Shown here piece after piece: positions 35,231-46,199 of a stretch of 64,000 nucleotides of DNA. The DNA comes from Areca catechu (Eukaryota; Streptophyta; Magnoliopsida; Arecales; Arecaceae), in NCBI GenBank assembly GCA_021397845.1, contig CM038047.1, forward strand, positions 39,101,210-39,165,209, given 5' to 3'. The notes below the pieces were generated by a model. The model saw only the letters and a program-made list of their open reading frames with translations. It had not been told where the DNA came from and ran no database searches. Every line of letters begins with the position of its first letter. The first letter of the stretch is position 1. The translations under genes and the position numbers were made by a program.

Positions 35231-35777
35231 CTTCCTTAGTCATTTCATCTCCCGTTCGGCTAAAAAGTCCTTGCCATTCTTCAAGACCCTGCATCGACCG
35301 AAAGGTTTCATTTGGACTAACGAATGTCGGTCAGCTTTCAAAGTCCTAAAAGAGTATTTGAAGAATCCCCCGTTGCTAGCCAAGCCAATGAAGGGGGAGC
35401 CTTTGTATCTCTACTTATCGGCTTCGGACGAGGCGGTCAGCACCGTCCTCATGCGGGTCAGAGAGGACGGTCAACAGAAGTCTATCTATTACATCAGTAA
35501 AGTCCTCCATGATGCCGAAACAAGGTATCCTAAGATGCAGAAGCTAGTTTATTCTTTGATTATATCTGCCAAGCAACTTCGGCCGTACTTTCAGGTGTAT
35601 CCGATTGTGGTGATGACCGACCAACCCCTTAGAGCAATCCTTCAGAGTCCGGATACATCCGGTCGGCTTGCCAAGTGGGCCATCAAACTTGGCGAGTTCG
35701 ACATCTCCTTTCAGTCACGGTCTGCTTTGAAGGCTCAGGTGATTGCTGACTTCATTGCAAAGTGCACATGGAAGTAA
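35231..35777 (+). pseudogene. G1 RNase H (first, Ty3-type)
   Basis: The open frame 35271-35777 reads FFKTLHRPKGFIWTNECRSA, PPLLAKPMKGEPLYLYLSAS, IYYISKVLHDAETRYPKMQK, then VMTDQPLRAIL and LAKWAIKLGEFDISF, the usual RT-linked RNase H of Ty3/gypsy. A stop at 35775-35777 (CTWK*) precedes the second RNase H. Confidence 0.85.
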
Positions 35778-35779
35778 GA

Positions 35780-36170
35780 GGCGCCCCCTCAAATGACCGA
35801 AGTACTTGAAGCTGATGCTATCTACGAAGCTGAACCAGCTTGGACCCTCCATGTGGACGGAGCATCCAACCTTGCAGGCTATGGGGCTGGCCTGATCTTA
35901 GCCGACCTAGATGGAGAAAGCCTGGAGTAAGCATTGCATTTTTCATTTCCGGTGTCAAATAATCAGGCGGAGTACGAAGCCCTCCTTGTAGGGTTACGAA
36001 TCGCCCACGAACTAGGCATTAGCCGGGTGAGAGCCTTCTCCGACTCCCAACTGGTGGTCAATCAAGTGAAGGATGAATTTGAAGCAAGGGACCTGACCCT
36101 AGCCAAATACTTAAACAAGGTACAGAACTCTCGGGCGGACGCTCTATCACGATTGGCTATGGCCGCCACC
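35780..36170 (+). pseudogene. G1 second RNase H (archaeal-like, aRH) with a 54-bp deletion
   Basis: AWTLHVDGASNLAGYGAGLI carries the first catalytic Asp, NNQAEYEALLVGLRIAHELG the Glu, FSDSQLVVNQVK the second Asp, and NSRADALSRLAMA the last. A stop interrupts it at about 35928-35930. Compared with G2 and G3, 18 residues between KVQ and NSRADALS are missing (about position 36124). This dual RNase H arrangement is known from Tat/Ogre-lineage elements. Confidence 0.83.
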
Positions 36171-37446
36171 AGTACCTCCAACCGAACCTTCGTGGAGTAT
36201 TTGCAGTGCTCGAGTATTGCGGAAGAGCCGACCGAGGTCCACCAAGTGGAACAAGAAGCTTCTTCGATGGATCCAATTCTTGCCTTCCTGGTCAGGGGGA
36301 CTCTTCCGAAATATCCGACCAAGGCTAAGCGAGTGCGCTGGACAGCCTCCAGGTACGTCGTCCTTGATGGCGTCCTGTTCAAGCAATCATTCTCACAGCC
36401 GCTGCTGAAGTGTTTGGGGCCGATCGATACAAATTATGCACTCAAAGAAGTCCATGAAGGCATCTGCGACGACCACTTTGGAGGAAGGTCTCTGGCTTAC
36501 AAGATCATCCGACAGGAGTACTATTGGCCTATCATTCAAAAGACACGTCGGACTTCGTCCGAAGGTGCGATGCGTGTCAAAGATACTCCATTATCCAAAG
36601 GAGACCTGCCAGCCAGCTGACTCCGATTACTGCACCGTGGCCATTCGCACAATGGGAGATGGATATCTTGGGACCCTTTCTCTCGGCATCCGGACAGCAG
36701 AAGTTTCTACTTTTAGCCATTGACTACTTCACCAAATGGATGGAGGCTGAACCGCTGGCACAAATCACAAAGACCAAGGTGGAGAACTTCGTCCGGAACA
36801 GTATTATCTTCTGGTTCGGCATTCCTCAGACAATCATTACTGACAATGGAAGACAGTTCAACAACTCAAAGTTCCGGGATTTCTGTCAGCAATATTACAT
36901 CTCCCATCGGCTTACTTCGGTCGGTCACCCTCAGTCAAATGGAGAAGTCGAGGTCACCAATCAAACAATCCTGCACGAGCGAAGACCCGTCTTAACGAGG
37001 CCAAAGGGCTGTGGGCAGAGAAACTCCACTCAGTACTGTGGGCCTATCGAACGACCGCCCGAACGGCGATCGGGAAGACTCCATTCAACCTTACTTACGG
37101 AAGTGAAGCCGTCATCCCCGTGGAGGTCACTTTATAATCCCTACGGATTGACCACTATGCCGAACCGACTAACTCTGAGCAGCGAAGGGCTGACCTAGAC
37201 CTACTTGAAGAAACTAGATTCTGAACGAGTTTGAAGATGGTGGCCTATCGTCAGAAGATGGCAAAATATTACAACTCACGTGTTAAGCCGCGAGTTTTCC
37301 GGGTCAGAGATCTAGTCTTGCGGATGATGGAGATATCGAGACCAACCGAGCAAGGAAAACTTTTTCCAAATTGGGAAGGACCTTATCGAGTCATTGAAGT
37401 GATCCAGACCAGAACCTACCGACTAGAGTATTTGGACGGACGGTAG
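36171..37446 (+). pseudogene. G1 integrase, frameshifted
   Basis: Zinc-binding H..H..C..C parts are visible as VHEGICDDHFGGRSLAYKI, then RRCDACQRYS in another frame. The catalytic core (36524-37198 frame) has MDILGPF (first Asp), IDYFTKWMEAEPL, FGIPQTIITDNGRQF (second Asp) and GHPQSNGEVEVTNQTIL (Glu). A frameshift after about 36965 destroys the YRTTARTAIGKTPFNLTYGS-like stretch. The C-terminal part resumes at 37231-37446 (YRQKMAKYYNSRVKPR, then FPNWEGPYRVIEV). No chromodomain is seen, consistent with Tat. Confidence 0.85.
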
Positions 37447-37515
37447 ATAGCACGCCCGTGGAATGTAGACAACCTTCGCAAGTATTATCAATAAAGTCTA
37501 CAACTCTTCTTTATG

Positions 37516-37768
37516 GCCCACCTTCGAAAGTCTGACTCCGGCTGGCAAAGGCTCTAGGACAGCCCACCTCCGAAAGTCTGGCTCCGACCAGCAAAGGCTC
37601 TAGGGTAGCCCACCTCCGAACGTCCAGCTCCGGCCGGCAAAGGCTCTAGGACAGCCCACCTCCGAAAGTTCGGCTCCGGCCGACAAAGGCTCTAGGGCAG
37701 CCCACCTCCGAAAGTCCGGCTCCGGCCGGCAAAGGCTCTAGGGCAGCCCACTTCCGAAAGTCCAACCC
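37516..37768 (+). repeat. 46-bp tandem array in G1
   Basis: Five full copies at an exact 46-bp period (37516-37745) and a partial sixth. The unit runs GCCCACCTCCGAAAGTC, CGGCTCCGGCCGGC, AAAGGCTCTAGGGCA. Reversed, it is the same unit as in G2 and G3. Confidence 0.95.
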
Positions 37769-37779
37769 TCATCAGCGAC

Positions 37780-38300
37780 ACTCTTTTTGGGTTCGGACCA
37801 GCCGACGAACCAATACTTAAAAAAAATTCTAAGTGAATTGGTTCGGCCTGAGCTACAGTCCTTCGCCCACCTACACTCTCCTTGGGTTCGGACTAGCCGA
37901 CGAACCAATACTTGAAAAATATCCTAAGTGAATTAGTTCGGCCTGAGCTATAGTCCTTCACCCACCTGCACTTTCTTTGGGTTCGGACCAGCCAACGAAC
38001 CAATACTTGAAAAAAATCCTGAGTGAATTGGTTCGACCTGAGCTATAGTCCTTCACCCACCTGCACTCTCTTTGAGTTTGGACAAGCCGACGGACCAATA
38101 CTTGAGAAGAAAGCCTAAGCAAACTGGTCCGGCCAGAGCCGCAGTTCGATGGCAGTCTCAATCACCTTTGACTTTGGATGAGCCAATGGATCGACACTTG
38201 GGGCAAAGATCCTAAGGTAGCTTGGTCCGGCCTGAGCTACTATTCGACATCTACTTCGGAGGTATGGCCGTCCGCTCAAACTAGCCGACGGGCGGACACT
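37780..38300 (+). repeat. Degenerate 92-97 bp tandem repeat in G1
   Basis: Four to five copies of a unit beginning TTTGGGTTCGGACCAGCCGA, with ACGAACCAATACTTG..., CCTAAGTGAATTGGTTCGGC and CTGAGCTACAGTCCTTC. It lies between the 46-bp array and the 3' end of the antisense gene. Related sequence lies at the matching place in G2 (48480-48870) and G3 (60900-61200). Confidence 0.85.
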
Positions 38301-38414
38301 TGGAAAAACTTTCAGAAGAGATTTGTAAAGAAGAAGATTTTCTATTAAATTAAAAGGATCTTTACAAAAGAGAAGGTCAGACCTTTACCAACATCTAGGT
38401 CTGACCCTCAGAAG

Positions 38415-40566
38415 TTACAGGCGGGATGCCGACTTCGATTTCTCGACGCCTTCTGAAGCTCTGACAGAAGTAGCTGCTCTCCCCGTGTCAGCTTCGATCT
38501 GGGCGTTCGGTCCAGTCCCCGCTTCAACGGTCCCCACCGGGGCCTCGGCCATAGTGGCAGTCGAATCCATCACCTCCACGCCCTCTTCTTCCACCAGCTT
38601 CAATGGTTGAAGGAAAGAGAGGTCGAGGTCTGGGAAGGCGGTGCCAACCTTCCCCAGACACTCCTCGTACCCATAACCGAAGCCGACTGTCCCGGCCTTG
38701 TTCATCTCTTCAACAAAGTCTTTGGAGACTTTGTATTCTTTAACGGCCTCTTCGGAAGCCGTCTTCAACAATTCTTGGGTCATCTTCAGTAGACTCTTGT
38801 ATCGCTCCGCCACGGCCTGGTGGCCCCTCGAGCGTGCCTCGACTTCGGCCAGACGTCCCTCCTCTTCTGCCAGTCGATGGGTCAGGACTTTGACCTTCCA
38901 CCTCTTATCCTTCAGTTTCACCTCTCGGTCAGCATCCTAGGCTAGTGAGTCCTCAATCTGCTTCCTTTGGGCCTCCAACTCAGCCCGTAGGTTGGACACT
39001 TCTGCCTTGGCAGCTCGAAGACTGATCACCTCTGCCCTGGAGGCTGTCAGCGCCACCCAAGCAGTGTCTCTTGCCGCCTCCATCGCCTCGGCCCTTTTGG
39101 TCAATTGCTCCTTCAGATGGAGCAACTCACCTAGGCCGTCGTCTACCAGCAGCGAGTCCCTGATAAGCTGCCGACAGATACACAGTTAGAAAATTATAAC
39201 AGTAAAGTAAGGGGAAAAGGCTTAAGCTCAAAACTTACCCCCAATAGATGGTAAAGAGTACTTCGGATGGCCTCGTTCACCGACCGGTCATCGACACCAA
39301 TAACAGCCCTCTCGAGTTGTTCCCTGACCCCTTCGGTATCGTGGATGATCCACTGCCTCCGGTGCTCCTTGTCATCGTCGATGTCTTCGGTCATCCCCTG
39401 GGGGGCCGTCGGCCCTTCAGCCGCTTGGTCCCCCTGGGCCGTCAAAGAAGCCTCCTCCATCAGATCCAATGGCGGGGAGGATGGAGTCACCTCTACTCCT
39501 GTCGGCACCGGATGTTCCTCCTCCACCCAGGCAGCTGACCGTGCAATTGAAGAAGACCGCTCCGATGCCATCACCCTTCGGCGATCTGCCAACAGCATGT
39601 CATCTTCCGACTCCACCAACACGACCGGGGCTGATGGCTCCTCCGTCCGTCGTTTCTTCGACCTCTCGAGCGCCGGCTCTGCCACCCTCTACCTCTTCGG
39701 CTCTCGAGGGGTCGGCTCAGAAATGTGAACGGCCTTCCTCTGTGCTGACTGTGCTGAAAGAGTCGCCCGATCCGGCTTCATTTTGCCACCTATCAGCAAA
39801 CAAGACCAAAATCAGTCATAGCAACAAAACCGACGAAGGAGGGAAAGGTAGGTCCCTCTCAACGGCCTCCATCCTACCCAGCATCCGGTGCTGGCTGAGC
39901 CTAGCCTAGTGGAGGCTCCCTTCATGGAGCATGAAGCCGATAAATTTTGGGTCCTCGTCTCTCAATTTGTGGAAGTTAGCCTCATCAGCCCTTGACACCT
40001 TCCTCTCATTCAGGGCGTTCGGCCTCGGCCCCTTCATGCCGTCTCAAAGCCCCACGGTTCTAGACTATCTACAAAGAAATATCAGGACTTCCATCCATGA
40101 ATAGTGGACGGAAGCCCCCTAAAATCTTTCAATTAGGGCGGGGACTAAATATCCACCACTCCTGACTCTGGAAGTCCTACTTCAAAAGAAAGAAATTCGA
40201 AAACAAGGTCGCCCTCGGCTCAACGTCGGCCTCCCGACAAAGGACCACAAAACCACAGAGCACCCGAATGTTGTTCGGGGTCAGCTAGGAAGGTGTAACC
40301 CTAAACAGGTTAAAAATTTGGATGAAGAAATTATGGATCGAAAATTGGAGGCCGGCTTTCAGGTGGTCCTCATGCACAGGAAGGGCTCCTAAATTTAGGG
40401 GGCCGTTCACCCTACCCTCATGGCTAGGAATGGTCAAATGTAAGGTGGAGGGGATGCTATATACAGCCCTAAGACCCTCTACCCTCTCCCGGGTCATGGT
40501 TGAAAGGATATCATACGGACCGGGTTCCTTATTCCCACGAGCCAAGCTCCGACTCCCAGAGGCCAT
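38415..40566 (-). pseudogene. G1 antisense gene (aORF): 'putative gypsy type transposon' domain plus coiled coil
   Basis: Runs against gag-pol from ATG at 40566. Exon 1 (40566-39878) encodes MASGSRSLARGNKEPGPYDI, TLHLTIPSHEGRVNGPLNLG, ALPVHEDHLKAGLQFSI, then after a stop VLCREA-like and NFFLLK; this resembles the plant family named 'putative gypsy type transposon' (PF04195). Exon 2 (39789-39239) is acidic and Ser/Pro-rich and ends in a helical segment (VREQLERAVIGVDDRSVNE). Exon 3 (39167-38415) is a coiled coil (EQLTKRAEAMEAARDTAWV, RLAEEEGRLAEVEARSR) ending with GTAFPDLDLSFLQPL and an acidic tail. Two GT/AG introns (39877-39790, 39238-39168) match those of G2 and G3. Stops in exons 1 and 3 make it a pseudogene. 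Function unknown. Confidence 0.8.
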
Positions 40567-40712
40567 CCTAATGGAGTTGCAGAAAGGAGGAAGACGGATG
40601 TGGGACTAACCTGGACTTTCGACTTCCTAAAGGAGCTAGAGCAGCGGGAGGAGGAAGCCCTCTCTTCAAGCACGGGTACGGTGGAAAGACCCCTCTAAAC
40701 CCTGGTTCCTCC

Positions 40713-40720
40713 CTTTTATA
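40713..40720 (-). promoter_or_regulatory. TATA box of the G1 antisense gene
   Basis: TATAAAAG on the - strand, 154 bp before the ATG at 40566. The same box is 153 bp before the G2 copy and 151 bp before the G3 copy. Confidence 0.7.
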
Positions 40721-41182
40721 GGCATCGAGGGACAGTTTCCCAATGCTCCCCCCCACGTGTCGCGACCCGATGGTAAATGGTGCGTCTCTCGGGTTTAGCG
40801 AGAATCTGATGGGACACGCCGGATGGTATCCGATCACGATCCGCGTGACCGCCAAGGCAACGGCAGATGAATCGCTTCGGACACCACTCTAACTACTTAG
40901 ATGGGGCCACGTGGCCCACGTCGCATCGGGGACTCCGCGGGCGTGCGCTTCCAGACTGGCACCCCACATCATGCACCGTACTAGTAATAACTGCCTCTCC
41001 CGCTGCCACCAATCTAACGCTGACACCTGTCCAAGAGCAAAAATCGGGACAGAAGATGACCGGTCACAGCACACCGAATCAGATTCGCCATCATTTGAAT
41101 GACTGGCGCATTAATTATCAAGTAATGTCCTCGTCCTTCGAGCCTGCAGACTCGCTTGAAGGCCAAGGGCAAGGGGGACAAC

Positions 41183-41854
41183 TATTATATCCTAACGGCT
41201 CACCATCAGAATGAACCGGCCTGCTCCTGCCGAGGTCCGGCCTACTGCTCCCCATCGGAGGTCTGACCCACCAGAGTAGAGCTCCGACGGCCAGCTCCTG
41301 CCGAGGTCCGGCCTACTGTTCTGACCTACCAGAGTAGAGCTCCGACGGCTCGCTCCTGTTGAGGTCAGGCCCACTGCTCTTCCTTGGGGGTCCGGCCCAT
41401 CGGACTTCCCTTCCCGCTCGGCATCCAACGGACATGCTTCAAGACCAGAGGGTTCCATAAACCCCTTTCTGTTACAACGGACTCCTGCCACATCAGTGGT
41501 ACTGCTCCACTACTCCCACGATGCTGCCATATCCGGACGCCACGTGGTCACTCCCCAGATTCTCCTAGGGATAGATCGATCTTTTTCGGACTCCTCCCTA
41601 ACAAATTTTGGACTGTTCCGTGCCTATATAAGGTCCCGGGGGACCCCGTTTTGAGCTAAGGACTCTCTTCCCTCTCCTTAAGCTATCCCTTTGATTCCTC
41701 CATTATGTTGCCTTCAAGCTCCTGCTAACTTAGGCATCGGAGGGTTCCTCGTCGGAACACCACCGGTGCCTTGGGGACTTTGTTGCAGGTCTATCAGGTG
41801 AGGAGAGCTCCAACACAGCCTACCGGACCCGGCCCAGGAGAAGTCGCCGCAACA
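41183..41854 (+). repeat. G1 3' LTR
   Basis: A 672-bp repeat aligned with 31432-32112. It starts TATTATATCC (TG mutated to TA) and ends CGCCGCAACA. It keeps a TATATAAGG box at about 41625-41633. Confidence 0.88.
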
Positions 41855-41869
41855 AGCGGCAACTTCTAA

Positions 41870-42512
41870 CACTTCTTGTTGCCATTACTGCAAACTCCTA
41901 ACATGCTTCTTATAATCTCAAACTTAGATCTAGGCAAAGCCTTGGTAAAAATATTTGCCAGCTACCCTTCTGATTTGCAATACACCAAGCTTACTTGTCC
42001 TGACTTCTCAACTTCTCCAATGAAATGCTATTTGATCTTGATATGCTTGGTTCTTCCATGACTAACTGGGTTCTTGGCTATAGCAATTTCTAACTAATTA
42101 TCATATGTAATTTTCATAACTCTTCCTGTTCTTGCTTCAAATCTGTTGAAATCTTTTTTAACCATAAGTCTTGGTTAACTGCTACAGAAGCTGCAATATA
42201 CTCTGCTTCTATTGATGACTATGCAATAGTTTTCTACTTCTTAGAATACCATGAAAATATACCTAAGTTAAGCATAAACACATAACCTGATGTACTCTTC
42301 ATATCATCAATTGATCTAGCCCAATCAGTGTCTGAATAACCAGTAAGTTTGGCACTTGACTCTACAACATGACACCAAAGTATGTAGTGCCTTTGATGTA
42401 TTCTAGTAGTTTCTTTGCTACACCAAAATGCACTTCTATTAGAGAAATAAATATGGACAAAAAAACTTATAGAAAACATCAAATCTGGTCTAGTTGCTGT
42501 TAAGTATGGCAA
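41870..42512 (-). pseudogene. C2 copia RNase H region
   Basis: MPYLTATRPDLMFSISFFVH, then SAKLTGYSDTDWARSIDDMK and STSGYVFMLNLGIFSWYSKK (42234-42512) are the standard copia RNase H landmarks. After a stop, similarity continues through an EAEYIAASVAV-like and AIAKNPVSHGRTKHIKIK-like stretch to about 41870. Confidence 0.85.
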
Positions 42513-42599
42513 ACTCCCAACATGCCTTCTCTACAACCTTTCATGAACCTGCTTATCTCTATTCTTCTTTAAGTATTTGAGATTGAGAGCAAGAGGGGT

Positions 42600-43380
42600 T
42601 GTAATTGACTTACAATGCTGCATATTAAACTTCTTTAAGAGATTCTCTATATACTTTTCACCTCCATTCCTAGGAAATAATGAAGATTTCCAAGATCTAA
42701 CATCTCAAATTTGGCATTCATGCTCTTCTTAAACTCATCAAACAACTTTGCATTGCTTCTTGTAACAAGCAAATCATCCACATACAAGGAAATGATAATA
42801 ATATCAGTCTCACCAAGTAAGTTAACATAAAGAGTGGGCTCATTCTAACTCCTAACAAATCCTTGCTGTTAAAAATATTCATCAATTCTGGAGTACCAAG
42901 TTTGAGGGATTTGGTTCAGATCATACAAGGCTTTATTGAGCTTGTATACCTAATCTTCCTTTTCTTGGACCTGAAATTCTTCTGGTTGATCAACATAGAT
43001 ATCCTCCTGAAGAAAGCAATTTAAAAATGGTAATTTAACATCTAACTGACATACTTGCCATTATTTTTGAGCTGCTATTGCAAGAAGCTCTAATGGTGTC
43101 CAATCTCGCAACAGGAGTAAATATGTCTGAATAATCCACTCCATACTGCTGACAATAACCTTTTATAACAAGTCTTGCTTTGTACTTGTTGAATGAACCA
43201 TCTGGATTCAATTTTGTCTTGAAGATCCACTTTAGTCCTACAGGTTTCTCATCTCCTGGTTTAGGAGTAAGCTGCCATGTATCATGTTTATTGATCATCT
43301 TTATCTCCTCCTCCATGGCTACTTTCCATTCTGGAATTTTGACTGCATCCTCATAATTGACAGGTTCAAAAATGGTCATG
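42600..43380 (-). pseudogene. C2 copia reverse transcriptase
   Basis: The N-terminal part (43035-43379) reads KIPEWKVAMEEEIKMINKHD, PVGLKWIFKTKLNPDGSFNK, YKARLVIKGYCQQYGVDYSD, IFTPVARLDTIR. The palm (about 42700-42850) has ISLYVDDLLVTRSNAKLF with both catalytic Asp residues, then FEMLDLGNLHYFLGMEV. Frames are broken between these blocks. Confidence 0.87.
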
Positions 43381-43559
43381 TTGCAATTGTATATGTCCGC
43401 AAGTGATCTAGTTTTTCTTACTGGAGACTCATCATCATCAAAACTTGCATTTCTGTTACTGGAGGAGCTTCATGCAATTCCAATTGCACTTCTGAAAAAA
43501 CTCTTCTTTCCTCAGCCTTTTGCTTCCAATCCCAGATAGCATGCTCATCAACTTGAACG

Positions 43560-44672
43560 TCTCTGCTAACTACAAACTTCTCAGTCTTCAAGGTGAAAAT
43601 TTTGTAACCTTTGGAGTGATTGCTATAGCCCCCAAAAATGCTTTTTTCAGCTTTATCACCTAGCTTCTGTCTCTATTCATCTGGTACATGGATGTAGCAA
43701 GGAGAACCAAATACTTTTAGGTGCTTAGCACTTGTTTCCTGCCACTCCAGGCTTCTATTGGTGTGCCTCTATCTACTACTTTGGTTGGAAGTCTATTGAG
43801 CAAATAAACTTAGGTAAAAACTCCCTTCAACCCAGAATTTAGCATGCAACTGGTCATCTCCATCACAGTCCTGTTCCTCCTCTTTGCGACTCCATTTTAT
43901 TGAGGAGAATATGCTACTATCACCTGGTGCTCCATGCCTTCTTGTTCACAAAATCTGTTAAAACTCACTAAAGGTGTATTCTCCTTGTCTGTCTGATCTG
44001 AAAACCTTGATAGCACATCCACTTTGCTTTTCTACAAGGCCTTTAAACCTCTTGAACACAACAGCAACTTCTGATTTCTGTTTTATGAAATAACCCAATA
44101 CATTCTAGTAAAATCATCAATAAACAAAATAAAATACTTGTTATCACTAACAGATGTAGTTCTCATAGACCCGCAAATATCAGTATGCATAAGCTCCAGC
44201 TTCAGGGTTGCTCTCCAGGTCTGCTCCTTTGGAAATGGCTGCCTGTTCATCATTCGTAATTGGCATTCTTCACATACATTGTTACAGTTGATAACCGAAG
44301 GCAAATCAGTCACCAATTGATTCTGAGATGCATACTTTAGAGCTTTAAGATTAAAATGACCCATTCTCTTGTATCATAAATCAGACTCACTATAATCAAC
44401 ATACATGGCAGTAAAGCTTCTATGCTTTAATTCAAGAGAAAAAGTTTTTACCTTGCATTCTAACTCTTATCGAAACCTTATCAGATGGATCATGAATCAT
44501 GCATGCATCACCTTTAAAATTTGAGTAGCCATTTTCCATCATCTGACCAACACTTGGAAGATTCTTGCAAATTTCCAGAACAAGAATCATATCATCAATG
44601 TACTTCATTCTATACTCAGTCTGAATCCGAACTGTACGTTTTCCTGTGACAGCAAGTCTGGTTTTGTTAGCT
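43560..44672 (-). pseudogene. C2 copia pre-integrase and integrase
   Basis: At 44083-44364 the frame reads MGHFNLKALKYASQNQLVTD, then CEECQLRMMNRQPFPKE (zinc finger Cys pair), LELMHTDICGSMRTTSVSDN and FILFIDDFTRMYWV (core Asp). Upstream, VGQMMENGYSNFKGDACMI (about 44490-44570) is the pre-integrase region. The integrase C-terminal part lies at about 43560-44080 in broken frames. Confidence 0.82.
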
Positions 44673-44854
44673 CAACGGCGATCCAATTAATCTGGGTGTT
44701 CCATTTAAAAACATGCAGCATGGATTCATGATGCTAAGAATGGAGGCGGAAATATCATTTTAAAATGATTTTTAATGAAATAATGCTTGACGGATTATCT
44801 GTAAACCATGGACTAAAATATTGAATTTCTCATACAATTGAAGTACAAGACAGT
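44673..44854. other. Short unassigned flank left of G2
   Basis: This is AT-rich sequence that was contiguous with 55516 onward before G2 inserted (target duplication ACAGT). It resembles no recognised gene. Confidence 0.5.
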
Positions 44855-45588
44855 TGTTGCTGTAACTTCTACTGGACCGGGCTTGGACGGCTATGTTGGA
44901 GGGCTCCTCTTCCGGTCAACCTGCAACAAAATCCCCCAGGCACCGGTAGTATTCCGGCGGGGGACACTCCGATGCTTAAGTTAGCAGGAGCTTGAAGGCA
45001 ACAGAATGGAGAAATTAGAGAAGCAGCGTATGGAGAGGGAAGAGTGAACTTAACCTAAAACGAGATCCCCCGGGTATCTTATATAGACACGGAACAGTCC
45101 AAAATTTGTTAGGGAAGAGGCCAAAAAGGACCGATCTGCCCCTAGGAGAATCTGGAGAGTGGCCATGTGATGCTCGGATAGGGCAGCATCGTAGGAATAG
45201 TAGAGCAGTGGTACTGATGTGGCTGGATTCTATTACAACAGAAAGAAGCTTCTGGAACCCTCTAGGCCTCCGAAGTAAGGCGGTTGGGATTCGGCGGGGA
45301 GGTCTACTTCGGACCTCGTCTTTAGTGGGCCGGACTTTCAAAGGAGAGGATGGCCGGACCTCAGCTGGAGCGGGTCATTCGGACCTCGCCTTTAGTGGGT
45401 CGGACTTCCAAAGGAGAGGGTAGCCGGGCCTCAGCTGGAGCGGGTCGTTCGGACCCTGCAGGGCCGAAAAGGGGACGGTTCCGCCGGAGTTCTGAGGAAG
45501 AGCGCCGGTCGGACTTTGGGTACATGGCCCGGTCGGATCTCAGCAAGAATGATGGCCCGTTTCGAAAATGGGCCAGTTGGGTATAACA
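44855..45588 (-). repeat. G2 3' LTR (left)
   Basis: It runs TGTTGCTG...GTATAACA in + orientation. It contains about two copies of a module near CGGACCTCGTCTTTAGTGGG / CCGGACCTCAGCTGGAGCGGG (45300-45470) and a CTTATATA element (TATATAAG on the - strand, about 45075-45083). Confidence 0.93.
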
Positions 45589-46046
45589 CTTGCCCCCCTT
45601 GCTCTTGGCCTTCGAGCGGTTCTGCAGCTTTGAAGGATGAGAGCATTATCTGGCAATTAATGCGCCAGTCATTTACCATGATTGCAAATCCGATCTGGCG
45701 TGCTGTGACTAGCTGTCTTCTATCACGACATCCTGCCCCTGGACAGGTGTCAATGCCGCATTGGCCATGGCAGAGGAAGCAGTTATTGCTGGTACGGCGC
45801 AATGATGGCTGCCAGCCTGAAACGCACGCTCGTCGAAAACCTAACACGACGTGGGCCACATGGCGATATCCGAGCGGTCGATGCGGGATCCATAGCGGCT
45901 CATCCGTCGTCGCTTCGGCGGTTATCCGGATCATGATTAGACGTGATCCGGCGCGTCCCATCGGGTTCCTATCAAACCCAGGAGTCGAGTCGTCCGCCAT
46001 TGGATCGCGACGCTCGAGGGGCGTTGGGAGGCGGCCCCTCGGCCCC

Positions 46047-46054
46047 TATAAAAG
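46047..46054 (+). promoter_or_regulatory. TATA box of the G2 antisense gene
   Basis: TATAAAAG in the context CCCCTATAAAAGGAGGGG, 153 bp before the ATG at 46200. Confidence 0.72.
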
Positions 46055-46199
46055 GAGGGGACGAGAGCTTGGAAGGGGTTCCCTGCTGCGCCTGGGTTTG
46101 GAGATAAAGCTCTCTTCTTCCGCTGCTAGCATTTTTTTTAGAGAGTTCGCCCTCCATGTCAGTCCCGTCTTCATCTTCTTCTCCTTAGTCCCTGTTAGA

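Larger units (their letters stand above)
31432..41854 (+). mobile_element. G1: Tat-type Ty3/gypsy retrotransposon with an antisense gene
   Basis: LTRs 31432-32112 and 41183-41854 bracket a 9-kb interior. Its order is gag, protease, RT, RNase H, a second (archaeal-like) RNase H, integrase, a 46-bp tandem array, and an antisense gene. The dual RNase H is the mark of the Tat lineage. A polypurine tract AAGGGCAAGGGGGAC (about 41167-41181) precedes the 3' LTR. Flanking pentamers GACGG (31427-31431) and AGCGG (41855-41859) match only 3 of 5, so no clean target duplication remains. Numerous stops and frameshifts interrupt the genes. Confidence 0.9.
41855..44672 (-). mobile_element. Second Ty1/copia relic (C2), LTRs not seen
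   Basis: Copia pol runs on the - strand from a pre-integrase segment near 44670 to the pol C-terminus near 41860. Its order is zinc finger and integrase (44364 downwards), RT (about 43380-42600), then RNase H (42512-41880). The last residues, related to 'TKALPRSKFEIIRSMLGVC', directly abut the 3' LTR of G1. It is therefore cut on one side by G1, and beyond 44672 the copia similarity stops. Many stops interrupt the frame. Confidence 0.85.

Noticed and set aside
37516..37768. CRISPR-like direct repeats
   Set aside because: The 46-bp units are contiguous with no spacers, and the context is a plant retrotransposon.
45516..46199. Upstream extension of the G2 antisense frame to 45516
   Set aside because: The open frame runs back through the LTR by chance; the other two copies start at the equivalent of 46200, and the TATA box lies inside the extension.
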